NCBI GenBank assembly: GCA_950295325.1 | Contig: OX485805.1 | Span: forward strand, 42,000,758 to 42,064,757 | Reading direction: 5' to 3' | From: Polytrichum commune | Lineage: Eukaryota; Streptophyta; Polytrichopsida; Polytrichales; Polytrichaceae | Length of the DNA: 64,000 nt | In this document: piece after piece, positions 47,901 to 59,800 of the stretch | How the letters are laid out: each line of letters begins with the position of its first letter | How positions within the stretch are numbered: position 1 is the first letter of the stretch | Translations under genes and position numbers: made by a program | Notes under the pieces: model-generated | Told to the model about the DNA's origin: nothing | The model's database searches: none | The model's input: only the letters and a program-made list of their open reading frames with translations

Positions 47901-48304
47901 ATTTTGCAAGCCTGTCAGTTGACAGATTCACTACAAGCTCAGATGTGTAGTAACAGAATCGCTGGTACACAATGCTCAGAAAGCTGAAAACAATAGCTTT
48001 AAATTACAAAAGAAACTGAAGCTCGTTACGATACACTGAAACTTACGATACAACTATGAAAAAAAGAAGAAAAAAAGTTCTTGAGATGTGCTACTCCTCT
48101 AGATGCACACGCCCAGGTATTGCACACCATTGACTCACAAAAGCAGCAAAAAAATCTTTTGCAAGCCTGTCAGTGGCAGTATCACTAAGGCAGTAGTCGA
48201 AGCACACCAGCTACAGCAGCACCTCTCCTTTGAATCATGTTCCACAAAGTGTATTGAATACGGAAAGATGGAATGTAATTTTGCTGAAACACAGTAATTG
48301 TGTG

Positions 48305-51300
48305 CTAGATATAGTACAAAGAATTTGGAAGCTTGAACGTGCGTTTGCCGGTGGCTTTGCCTGTGAGGTCACTCCACTGATCACCAATTACAGCCCACAG
48401 GCGGTAGCCTTGCGATTCAAACTTCACCCTCTCATTGGACTTAAACTCTGGCCCTTCATTTTCTCCTGACCTGTAGCCCGTGGATGAGTTAGTACCTATG
48501 CATCAATTACAAGGGGCATTTCAATTTACGAAGCATGTCACTTTATGCAAAGTAGGGAGAAGAGTTTTAGTTATCTCAAGGTCTTGCTATGGATTGACCT
48601 AAATTGCTTAGAGAGCTGTGCTGCTAAATAATACTACATTAGAAAAAAGACAGAAATTTGCAGGGAGAACAGTTCTATATGTGCCTTGGTCTACTCCTGA
48701 CCATGAGCAAGTTAGTAAGCATCATTCACAGGAGTAGTAAGCTGTCTTGGGCCAAAATAGTGCTTGGTTGGGAGACCTTCCTTGCACTTGAAATCCAGTG
48801 CACCCTACCACCTATGGTCCATTCAATCATGATGGGAATATTTGGGTGAACCATATATTTTCAATGTTTGTGTGTACGTTCGAGGTGTAATTAGGCAATA
48901 GTCTTCAAGGGGCCTCTAATTCTCAGGATGCCTGTTGCAGGATTGCATTTAGAATTAGACGAACTTGAATATGAAGCAACACCATAATTCACGCCAGTGG
49001 CAACACTGGAGCCTCCCTTTGGAGCTCTTGCCATGAATTGGCCTAAATTCTGGGTCATAGGGATCTATCCTACTCAAGATTACTGCATTAGAAAAGAGAC
49101 AGAAATTTGCTGAGAGTATGGTGGTTCTCCTAAGGTAAGTGGGCCTATCTGTTGCTTATCTTAATCAAACACATATATTTGACACCAGAAAGACATGTGT
49201 TCAAAAGAGATTGAACTTCGTGCTTATAATTTGTTAACCACTCTAAGCTCAATAGTCAACATAATTGGGGGGGGGGGGGGGGGTGGACTTTGATGACTTT
49301 TAACAATTCAAGATTGATACTGGCTTCTTCAGATACATTTACAGATGCACAAAACTACTAACCTCGCAAATCCGAGTTGTGTAAGGCAGCAAACAACAAA
49401 ATGTAACCAAACAAGGCCCATCTACTTACATATAGTGGGCTTACCTCAAAACCAGAATGAAGTCTTCATAGCCTGCATCACTGAGGTTCTTCATAGTCAT
49501 ATTGCGCTGCTCCTCTGCCCTCTCGCTGATGACGGCAAACTTCCAATTGAGAGCCTTGAGTTCATCATAGAGCGACAGTGTTTGTTCCAATGGGGGCATG
49601 CTTGCGAGGTCAAGGAAAGAATCCCATGACTGCTTGGTGAAAGCCTCCGCACTGCACCGACAACACAGAGAATGAAGATCTATCTCACCTGAGAAAAATC
49701 AAACCTCCTCATATACCATCTTGGACAGAAACCAAGATATCACTCGACACTTGCTGTAAAATGCAACACACTCTTTGACTTCTCGGTGACAAACTTTGGA
49801 CATCCAGGTTCCCTTTACACTAGAGTTTGAAAATTTCGGGAGTTTGATGCCTGGATCTAACAAGTTTGCATCCACAGCTCAATTCTTGTGAGCTCGACCA
49901 AAATTTGTATGAGTAGTTTGAGATCCTTGAGATCTCTATAATTTGAGCAAGTAAGCCGACAGTGACCAAGCTCAAAGAGCACGAGATAAAGGGGGAAATG
50001 GTACTACAAAAAGGAGAATTTCTGACAAGCACAAGCATGCTTGAAAGCATATTGGCTCATGACCTACCAAATGAGAGCTCAAACTCTAGATGTTCCTAAG
50101 CGACAACCCCAATAAAGTCTCCAATGCGATTTTGAATTAGAGCTTGTTGTAGCCCTTCCAGAGGGAATCCATCGAAGCGGGCATCTAAGCATTGGAACTC
50201 AGCAAATAGTTCGAGCTCTCAAGTTCAAAGCTCAAATGTAAAGTGGAGGTGAGTGAACAAGCACAACAAAGAGTCTCCACACCAATGAGAAGTCTCCTTT
50301 CTTCAAGCTTTCAATTTTCCAGATCTCAACCTTTCTAGTGAAATGGCTTATAAGGACGTTTACACATAACTACTGAAGTGGTGGTAATTTGGGTCCACCT
50401 TCAACCACAACTATAATTTGTTTTTTGTTTACACTCAAGGTGTGCTTGTACTTGGAAAGGGGATTTTACCTCAATTATCATCCCTCCTATTGGTGCAAAC
50501 CATAAAGGGGTTTCTAGTGGAAGCATAGATTTCTCAGAGTGATTGCCTCCTACAAATCATCTCCCAGTGCCCCATAATACCAACAAAAAGAGAGAAATTA
50601 CAACCATCCCAACCACCCTCAACTGCTACGCCTTGTATCACAGGCAATGAAGCAACAGTAGTTGTGGTTGGAGTTGTCATAATGCACCTTATTCCTTTAC
50701 AACAGAGCCAAAGGAAGTAAGCTACATTGTTGTAAGAAAGTAACCATTGTGGTTATGGTTGTGGTCTACTTTCTTTGGTTTTATTTCCATGACCAAAGGC
50801 ATATTAAATGCTGACCATAACCACAACCACCCTCTATCCCTTGCACCCCCAGTCAACCACCCCTACAGTGGTTGTTCATACTCATGTGGCACCACTATAG
50901 AGCTTCAAGACGAAGGTCCCAGGAGAAAATTGAAAAGGCAACAACTTCAACACTACAAGGACAATTATCACTTTACTTTCTTCTCAAGTCCAGAACCTAA
51001 ACCATGATAAATTGCATTTTGGAAGACCAACCCCAAACAATAACAACAATCACAAGCATTCACACACTACAAGTGTGAACAAAAAAGAAATGTAGTTGTG
51101 GTTGCTTGTGGTAATTAACCTTGAGCACAACAAAAACTACAACCACCTTTGTAGTGTCAACGACCATTCAGATTTCTATGGATCTATGAAGTAAAGGCAC
51201 ACTGATGGGAGGTGCTGTAGGCGCACAGATTCTAATGCAAATGATGCTAAGGTATGCACAAGCATTGATCAAACACTAGTCTTATGCAGATGCAAATATT

Positions 51301-54300
51301 AGAGTGTTATATGGCAAGGCTTATAGTTAAGAACAGACACAACAAAAACAAAAAACAAAAGACAAGTGTTACAATGGCGATAAACTATGTGTTCAAAATG
51401 AGGTCAATATTCTAGGTTCTGTAGTTCAGACAATTGGGAGGGTCTATGTGATCACTTAAAGAGAAAGAATCCTCACTTTGACCTCTTATAAGTTTTGCAT
51501 TTCAACTCCAATTTTGAAACTTGAAACGACAATCTTCATTATTCAAAATTGTGAACCAGATTTGCAATCCCATCCAACAGTCAAAAGTGTGTGGAGTTGG
51601 AAGTGTCCATTATAGGGCTGCACACCTGAGTTTCCAAGCCATTGAGAAGCTTTGCAAATGAAATGAAATGAAGTGGAAGAAGGAAAGCGTAGTATAGTAC
51701 CCAAAATGGTAGTCTCTCAGGAATGGAATGCTGGACAACATTGTGTCATCCAAATCAAGTACCACCATGTCGAAGCCATCGGACTCGACAACCACTGACC
51801 TCAGATACGTCCTGGCAGCATCAATTGCAAGTGCAAAGTCAACGTAATACTGGCCTGAATCCACATAATTTGCCGCATGGTCGACACACTCCTGTGGGAG
51901 CATCCAGTTCTGGAGATTGTTGAGCTCGCCATTGAGGGCAAAGCTCTCACAGCGGTTGGGTTTGTTCACCACCACGGGCTTGTCTTGGCATTGTCCAAGC
52001 ATGATGGCAAGGGTGACAACGAGGGTGAAGAGAAGGATCCCTATGGTGGCCAATGCAGATAAAATGATGGTCACTGCGAGCGACGATAAGTAGATACCTG
52101 TGTCGTCCACTTGCACATACGTGTTTCCAAACCCATACCTGCTTCCGTATGCTGCAACACATGAAGAACAACAACAATGACACTGTGAACTTAGGGTAGG
52201 TTTACACACAAGGGTTTGAGGCCAAAGAAACTTCAAAACCGAGCATTCTATTGATCGAGAGGAAAATTCTGAACCCTAGGAGTTTACACAGGGGTCCAGA
52301 TCCAAGGTTATGGAGAATTGAAGTGGCACTAATCTGTCATCACTTTCCCACCAAATTTCGTCGATTTGCACTCAAGAAAATACTCCTCCTAGAATGAGGA
52401 ACCAATCTGTAAGCTTGGGTCCAATCCTGAGTCCAAAAGTAAGGTCCATGAAGTGTGTCTTGGACCTGGACCCTAACCCCTTCAACAGGAATTCGCATTT
52501 GGAAGGATAAATCCTACATTTGAAGCATAACCCAATCTGGTTGCCCTACATTAGAAATCCATCAAATTCTGGCAAACCACCATTGCCTGAGACAAGTTGA
52601 GTGTGTGCTACAATTGCAGCTTATGGCGCAAAGGACAAACCCATCTACGAAGCCTAACCCTATATTAAAAACGTAAAACTCTAAAAGCTCAGATTATAAC
52701 TCCAAAAACGTGGCTACAAAAACAGCTTCGTGTTTCCAAGACAAGATATCTGCAGACCAATTTTCTTTGACATCAAAAACTCAGCTATGGTGGGGTGCTG
52801 TTGCTAGTTCAGCATCAACTGCCACCACTTTTTCACCACCATCGCCTCAGATGTGGAGTAAAGTGAATGCTACAATTGCAGCTTGAGTGCCTGAGACAAG
52901 AAACCTTAACATCAAATACTCAGCTATGGTGGGCTGGGGTGCCGTTGCAAGCCCTGCATCGATTGCCACCACTATTTAGCTTCAACCCACATTTGAAGCA
53001 TAACCCATTCTCCTAACCTCGACTCTAAAAGTTCCAACAACCATCAACCTCTAGCGAACCCCTCTCGTCTAAAATGTGGAGTTAAGTATACGCTACAAAT
53101 TACAGCTTGCATTCCCGTGTCAAGAAATCTACGGACTGATTACTTTAACACCAAACCTTGGTCATGGCTGGGTGCTGTTGCTAGTCTACCAACGCTTGCC
53201 ACCACTTTTCAACTTCAATCCACATTTGAAGCATAAGAAAATATCTCATAACCTAGACTCTTAAAACGAAGATTTCAATTCCGAGGTCATCCATCAAACT
53301 CAGGGAACCACCACCGCCTCAAATATGCAGAGTGAGTTCCCTAGACTAGAAATCTACAGGACCGATTTCTTTTTTACATCAAAAACTCGGCTATGGAGGG
53401 GTGGGGTGCTGTTGCAAGCCTAACATCGATTGCCACCACTTTTAACCCTCAATTTTCATCATGCGGTGGAAGGAGAGCAGTTCAAGCTGGAAGGCCGATC
53501 CAAAGTACTAAAATTGCACCAAGGAGGGGCAGATGGAGGAGTTCCAGTTCATATTCCTATTCCTACCTCAGTTGCGCCTGCTTCCGAAGAAAGAGCGAGC
53601 AGAATTGCCTTTCGGATAACGAATCCGCATTTGAATCAGAACTCAATATATCATAACCTAGATAAATAAATCCCAACAATTGACGCCATCCACCAAACAT
53701 CACCGCCGCAGATGTGGTTAACTGCATACTACAATTGCAGCCTGCGTTCCTGGGACAGATACAGAAACCTACGGTTCGGCTTCCTTGACAACAACAAAAA
53801 CTCGGCTTTGGCGGGGGCACTGTTGCTAGTCTTCCGCATTTTAGACTCAATATTCACTTTGCGAGGTGGAAGGCGAGCAGTTCAAGCTGGAAACCGACCC
53901 AAAGTAGCAAAAAAATGCACCAATGAGGTGCACATGGGGAGAGCTCCAGTTCCTATTATTATCTGAGCAACGCCTGCTTCCGAAGAGAGAGTATTCAGGA
54001 TTCCCTTTGAGAGGGACGAATCCGCATCTAAAGCTTAACATCCCAATCTCTCATAACCTAAACTCTAAAACACCATCGTCTCAGATGTGGAGTTTAAGTA
54101 TACGCTACAATTACAGGTTGTTGTTACTGAGACTAGAACTCTGCGGGCCGGTTTTCTTAACGTCAAAAACTGGCTATGGCGGGGCGCTGTTGCGATCCTA
54201 GAATCGATTGCGAACACTTTTTCACTCCAATCCAAATTTGATGCATCACCCGGCCTCTCATAACCTAGGCTCTAAAAGCTCAGATTAGAACGCCAACAGT

Positions 54301-55374
54301 GTGGCCGCCCATCAAACTCTACCAAGCCCCCATCGCCTCAGATGTGGAGTTACGTGTATACTACAATTGCAGTTTGAGTTCCTGAGACAAGAATTCTATT
54401 TCCCCTGACATCAAAAACTCGGCTATGGCGGGGTGCTGTGCTGTTGCGAGACTAGCATCGATTGCCACCACTTTCTAGCTTCAACCCACATTTGAAGCAT
54501 AATCCAATCTCGAATCCCAGACTCTAGAGAACCCCTCTCGTCTCGGATGTGGAGTTTAAGAATATGCTACAAATTGCAGGTTGCGTTGTTCTGAGATAAG
54601 ACAAGAACTCTACAGACCGGTTTCCTTGACATCAACATAAACTCGACTATGGCGGGGCGGAATGGGATGCTGTTGATAGTGCAGCAGCATCGATTGCCAC
54701 CACATTCTAGCTTCTATCTTCACCATGCGAGGTGGAAGGAGGAGCAGTTCAAGCTAGGAACCGATCCAAAGTAGCCAAAAGGAAAACCGAGTGCCAGATT
54801 CCTATTCCTGCGTGAGTTACGCCTGCTTCCGAAGAGGGAAAACGCAGAATTCCTCTCGAAAGGACAAGTGCACATTTGAAGCATAACCCAGTATCTCATA
54901 ACCTAGACTCGAAAACACTATCGCCTCAGATGTGGAGTTTAAGTGTATCCTACAATTGCAGCTTGCGTTGTTCCTTAAACAAGAAGTCTGCAGACCGGTT
55001 TCTTCTTGACATCAATAACTCGGCTATGGAAGGGAACTGTTGCTAGTCCACCACTTTTTAGCTTCAATATTCACTCTGAAAGGTGGAAAGAGAGCAGTTC
55101 AAGCTGGAAAGCCGATCCAAAGTAACAAAAACAGCAACGGGGAGTTACTATTCCTATTTCTGTTCCAACCTGAGCTACGCCTGCTTCCGAAGAGGGAGTC
55201 CATGGATTGTCGACGGCTGCCAAGCAGAGAGCTGGAGCTCGACCTCCGGCTCCCCAACAGATCGGGCCCCGTGTCCAGCCGGTAACTGAACGACCTCGGT
55301 ACACTCGTCGGAGATTCCTCCGATGATATGCCATCCTCCGCAACAGCAGCAGCAGCACGTGAAGAATCTGCCAT
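48305..55374 (-). CDS. Membrane-anchored HAD class IIIB acid phosphatase-like protein (4 exons)
   Basis: Exons on the minus strand are 55374-55170, 52151-51701, 49651-49445 and 48470-48305. All have GT-AG borders with matching phases and give 342 aa. Residues 1-68 are Ser/Arg-rich with three (L/F)GSRR repeats, a probable cytosolic phosphorylatable tail. One strongly hydrophobic helix (about 89-121, LAVTIILSALATIGILLFTL) should anchor the protein, probably as a signal anchor. The HAD phosphatase fold follows: motif I DLDDT (D201 nucleophile, D203, T205), motif II VISER (S261) and acidic motif GDQWSD (317-322). It ends KLPNSLYYI, typical of the plant vegetative-storage-protein/acid phosphatase family. 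Most family members have a cleavable signal peptide, so the long N-terminus and anchor are distinctive. The substrate is unknown. Intron 1 is a repeat array and intron 3 holds a 5S-like fragment. Confidence 0.93.
48736..48815 (+). repeat. 5S rRNA-like fragment (3' half), in intron 3 of the phosphatase gene
   Basis: AGTAAGCTGTCTTGGGCC, TAGTGCTTGG, TTGGGAGACCT and GTGCACCC follow the order and spacing of box A, the intermediate element, box C and the 3' end of plant 5S rRNA. I estimate about 75 percent identity over the central 45 bp. The 5' half is not convincingly present. It is a decayed 5S copy, a 5S-derived SINE or a piece of a Cassandra-type TRIM. It is antisense to the host gene. Confidence 0.6.
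49190..49440. repeat. Repeat shared with 62920-63310
   Basis: AACATAATTGG(G)GGG, TCAGATACATTTACAGATG, AACCTCGCAA and AAGGCCCATCTACTTA match 62935-63300 (AACATAATTGGAGGG, TCAGATACATTTGCAGATG, AACCTCACAA, AAGGCCCATCTACCTTA). A run of more than 15 G lies at 49267-49282. Confidence 0.6.
50640..51150. repeat. Clustered GTGGTTGTGGTT-type words on both strands in intron 2
   Basis: GTAGTTGTGGTTGG (about 50658), GTGGTTATGGTTGTGG (50750), its reverse form CCATAACCACAACCACC (50814), GTAGTTGTGGTTGC (51091) and ACTACAACCACC (51133) cluster within 500 bp of phosphatase intron 2. The plus-strand frame 50747-51007 across them is not credible as a gene. Confidence 0.45.
52560..55200 (-). repeat. Tandem array in phosphatase intron 1, including copies of the exon 1 3' end
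   Basis: At least nine units carry GCTATGG(T/C)GGGG-TGCTGTTGC, ATCGATTGCCACCAC, TTTGAAGCATAA and CAGATGTGGAGTT. Four units (53455-53600, 53862-53995, 54728-54845 and the true exon border 55080-55200) also carry AGCAGTTCAAGCTGGAA then GCCTGCTTCCGAAG, the antisense of exon 1's coding end. Unit lengths are about 225-250 bp without the exon piece and 360-420 bp with it. The array makes up nearly all of intron 1 (55169-52152). Confidence 0.85.
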
Positions 55375-56762
55375 CTCTCTCTCTCTTCTCCGTCTCTCTC
55401 CCTCCCAATACTTTCCACACCGCTCCCAATCTCCTCTCCTTCTGCTGCTGCAAACTCCTTCTTACAATCCCATTATCTCCCACAAACCACCTCCTCCGCT
55501 GCACACACACATATACCCTCAAACCTCAAAACTCACAAAACTAGAAACGGGAAACTCAAACTCAAACTCCAGTCAGCTTGCCCCAGCCACAAAACACCAA
55601 AACAACACATCCGCGTTATTCAAGGTCTGCTCCCAACTTATGGCAAAACCGGTTGCCCAACTCCTGTGAGAGAGCTTGGATTTCAAGTGAGTTAAGTATT
55701 CCGAAACAGCATGGGACAAAACGAACACCATAGCATCCATGATCCATCCCGCTAGCTTGCTTACTCACTCGCTTACCTCCGACGGAGGCTCGTCAATCTG
55801 GACGCACACATGCGTCTATGCTTAATAAGCATGTAAGCCCTGAGTGGGTGGGATTCGCGCTGATCACTTGGAGTTGGAGTCGCAAGAGCAAGACTGCGGA
55901 CTCCCAAGCTCCGTCACCGGAGGAAGGGGCAAAAAGCGACAAGCGCAATCTGTAGGCTGTGATCGATGAGTCCTGCTCGGACACAGCAACAGACACTTTT
56001 ATTAACTTAATAAGGCAACAAACAAGCGAGCAACGATGCTTACTTACCCGCAAAAGTGAAAAAGGTGCGGATCCTTGAGAATGCGCACCGAAACTTCCTT
56101 CTCCGAAAACAGAGGCAAATATGTTCTCAGGGGAAAGGAAAAACATTTCCCAAAACCTCGCGGGGTGGTAACAATGATCGGCGAGAACCGGCCGCTACAC
56201 TAAATAGAGTAGAGGCGCCCATAACCGATCACTTAAGAGATTCTGCGTCAGATGTGGAGAAGTATAAGGCGGTGCAAATTATTCATGTGTAGCAAGATAG
56301 AAATCAGGAGAAATGCAAATGTTTTGGTAATTTTATTCCTTAGATTGAAATTATTATGAGTTTTTAAAGTCAAAAGTTGGTCTGAATATATTGCCAATGC
56401 TTAGGGTCTACTATAACCGTTTATTTCTCCTCATTTTAGCACTCAAAACCAGGACATGTGTCACCGCATTATTGGTTCCGGCTTAATCAAAATTCAGTCC
56501 TAGATTGATTGAAATTCAGTCCTAACACGATCAAAATTTTGGTACACTGTAGATTGATGATGGGGTCTTGATCAAGAATAGATGCCTCTACTATAGTCCT
56601 AATATTATGGGCCACGGTAATTTTCTAGAGCCCATGCTAATTTTCATAATGAGAATTAATGTTGGTCACACTAATTGTTTTTCTGAGAATTAATGTGGTT
56701 GATTTTTATCTTATTTTGTGCTACTTTTGTCCTATACCTAAGTAGTCAATGTGTTGGTCAAA
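55375..56762. other. Upstream of the phosphatase gene; presumed 5' leader then intergenic
   Basis: On the minus strand the first 130 bp upstream of the ATG are GA/CT-rich (GAGAGAGAGA), typical of a plant 5' leader. CAGATGTGGAG at 56239 is an outlying piece of the intron array. No other gene is supported. Confidence 0.4.
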
Positions 56763-56892
56763 ACTCGTCATAAAGACTTAGGGGAAGATTGTGGATCTTG
56801 GACCCACATTGATTCCACCTTGACTAATAAATTAGTGTGGCCCATGCTAATTGATTTCATGCTAATTTTCCACCCACACTAATAGGACTAAT
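56763..56892. repeat. Inverted copy of the repeat at 43875-43990
   Basis: Contains AAACTCGTCATAAAGACTTA, GGACCCACATTGATTCCACC, TTGACTAATAAATTAGTGTG and CCCACACTAATAGGACTAAT. This is the reverse order and complement of the 43.9-kb copy. Confidence 0.65.
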
Positions 56893-59800
56893 TAGTGTTG
56901 TTATAGATGAACCGGTTGAGTTTGAGAAATAATTGGTTGAAGTTCAAGACTTTAGGAAAATCACCGATCGTTTTAGAAGAATTTGGAGAATATACCTCAA
57001 ATTAATGAGGATAACTCACAAGATGTCAACATGTAACTAGTTAGTCTTGGAAACACTAGGATCTCAACTGGTGATGCCCAAAAATCTCCCCGGACACTGG
57101 GTGGTAATAAGTTGCTTTGCTTAAGGTAGGGGCACCTTAAACCAAGACAACACCAAAACCAACATCCCTCGAAAACTTGCACAATAAGTACATGTTGATT
57201 TTGAAGATGTTCACATGGCCCCCTAACGGTTTTGGTTGCCACAACAGTTTTCATTTCAAAATCTTGTATTTATTTCAAGATTGGGGGAAAGGGAAACACA
57301 CACACACACACTTGGTCTTTTTTTCTTTATGGAAATATTTTCTTTTGGTTCCTACGACTGCCACATTATTGTTAGAGACCTTAACTTCTTGGTTTAACCC
57401 CTCATGATATTTGAGACCACATTGCGGTCTTGAGCTCAGGGGTCCTACCTTCTAAAGCACATTTTTTTGGAGGAGCTTCCAAGGTAGATTACATGATGAT
57501 GTTTTGAAAAATTGATTTGGGTATACTATAAGGTACGTGGGTGTTCTATAATTTGTTTTTCATGTTCTCTTACTTCTACGAATAAAATTTACACAACAAA
57601 GTTGGTGTTGCACTAGCAACTCTATGACGAGGCATCAACAAAATTCAAATTGAAAACCATACTCCCCCTTAATTATTTATGGTTATCATAAGCCTATATT
57701 TTATTTCTTTATATAAATACATATATAGGTCCTCCCAATTGTTGTCACTATTGGGTGTGGAGTAGTTAATAGAATTTGAAGATGTTATCCAATATCTTCT
57801 AAACATTGTGTGTCTTTATGATGTTTGTTCTTTGATCCTCATTAGCCACACACCACTCAAATACAAAGTCCAATTAAAAAAAGCAACAATATAACACCCA
57901 CGTACCTTACTATCTTTGGTTTTCTAAAGAGCTCATGACCAACCTCCCAACCGGTGAACAATTTTCCTAACATAATAGCTACATTCATTAAAACTATTGA
58001 CTTTTAATCCTCAAATTGTGTGTATCTCCCAAGAAGAGTTGTTGGGAATACCTTCCTCTATCACAAATGAATGAGCAACAACTCTTCTTTGCAAATAATA
58101 AAATATAATGAAAAGCTAAAATGATCTAAATATGAATTTCAAAGAATTATACTTAACAAATTCATAAGGAATGAAAATTTTATCATTTTAATTCTAAATT
58201 TGGTATATGTACTAGCAAGACAACCATGTATACATTATAATTGAATAAGAAACAAAACAATATCTTCATGAACTGAATGACGAGTTTTCGATTTCATTAG
58301 CAAATGTTTTTTGCACTCTATACATAAGATCATATTATAATATGCATTTAAAAATGTGTCATAACATCTACAAAGTATCCATGCAAAATAATGTCACCTT
58401 CAATTTCTAGAGTTTTCCTTTATTTTTTGCTTTGAAAATGTTTACACAAATCTCGTGACCTTCTAGAACAGGCTCAACCATCCTAATGTGTTATGTTGTG
58501 TAAGAAGTGATTCACAAAAAAGGGACACACAATTGCACTTAATAAAAGATTTTCACCCGCAATAAAATTGATTTTGTGATGATTCTCATCTAGAAATCCA
58601 ACATCAATGGGCCCCCTAGTGGATAGTAAAAGGCTCGTCTTTTTAAATGATTTTTGTAAATTGCACATGCAATTAGTATATTATGAAGAAGAAGAAATTT
58701 GTAGACTCTTTGTAGATTTGCAAATCTATGGAATTTTTTGAAAACTTTCCAATCTATTTGAACTTGCCTAGGGGGAAAGAAAAAGAGATAATAATAATAA
58801 TAATGTTTCTTTTAGGCTAAACTACCTTGACTATGATCTAGCTTGGTCTATGTGTCGTCATTGGCCGATCATCAAATATAATGATTGCTACTTAAAGGTT
58901 GAACTCTATGAAGGAGAGAGTGTGATTGTAGTGTAATTGGAATCTTAGACCTATAGAGCTTGCAAACATGATAACTAGCTTAATTTTTTTGATATGATCA
59001 TATTTGTAAAGTGGATTGAAGAGTAGACTCTAGGAAGTTTATTTCATTAGTTGAGCTCAAAACAATGAAAACCATCTTCAAGGTGGAAAGTGAGATTGAC
59101 CGATGGAAAATCCCAAGTGGACTCCACATGCAATTGAGGCTAGGGCCACTTCCAACGTACTTAAGCTTCAATGTCTTTTGGAGCAACTTGGGCCATGGCA
59201 AAAGTTATACAAGGATGTCTTTGAAAGCTTTGATCTCCAAGCTTGAAACTCTAAATACATAGGTAATAGCTTGGTGTAATTAAAACAAGATGGAATTGTT
59301 GGATGTTTAATTCAAGGTACGTCCATCTAAAAACAAAAAGTTTTCTTACACAAATATTGATGGATGACAATCCTAGATTTGTATTGTAAACGAAGAGGAT
59401 TGTTGCATTTGAGAAAATTATGACCCTTTACAATCGGCACCCTTTATGATTAGCTCACATACCCTGAGATTGTCATCACCATCTTCCATTTTGTTGTTCC
59501 CAACAATTCATGCTAGCTTGGATTGAACATAACGTTAGTCAACTTTGGTCGGGAGTTTAGTTGACCCAAGAATATATCAAAGTGTGCTCCAAAACAATTC
59601 CAAATTTATGTTGCAAGAAACATATTCATCAGCTTGAAACCCTCTTACATTCTCGGGGGGGGGGGGTAGTCATTGGTTGGAGTAGCAATATACGTGCGAA
59701 CAAATGATAGGGTATTTTAAAAACATGGGGGCTAAAAATTATAAATGGAGTTAAGAGTAATATAGGGTATTAAAAATGGCATTGGACATCTTTAAAGTAC

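Noticed and set aside
49267-49282. Poly-G/poly-C runs (also 13545, 17590, 20291, 25097, 59656) as G-quadruplex systems
   Set aside because: They are uninterrupted homopolymers scattered without common context. They look like ordinary simple repeats or assembly-prone tracts.
53393-53656. Plus-strand frames in the phosphatase intron array
   Set aside because: They are antisense of the duplicated exon 1 end, not separate genes.
56056-56292. Plus-strand 78-codon frame upstream of the phosphatase gene
   Set aside because: No homology, no splice signals, and it includes a stray piece of the intron repeat.
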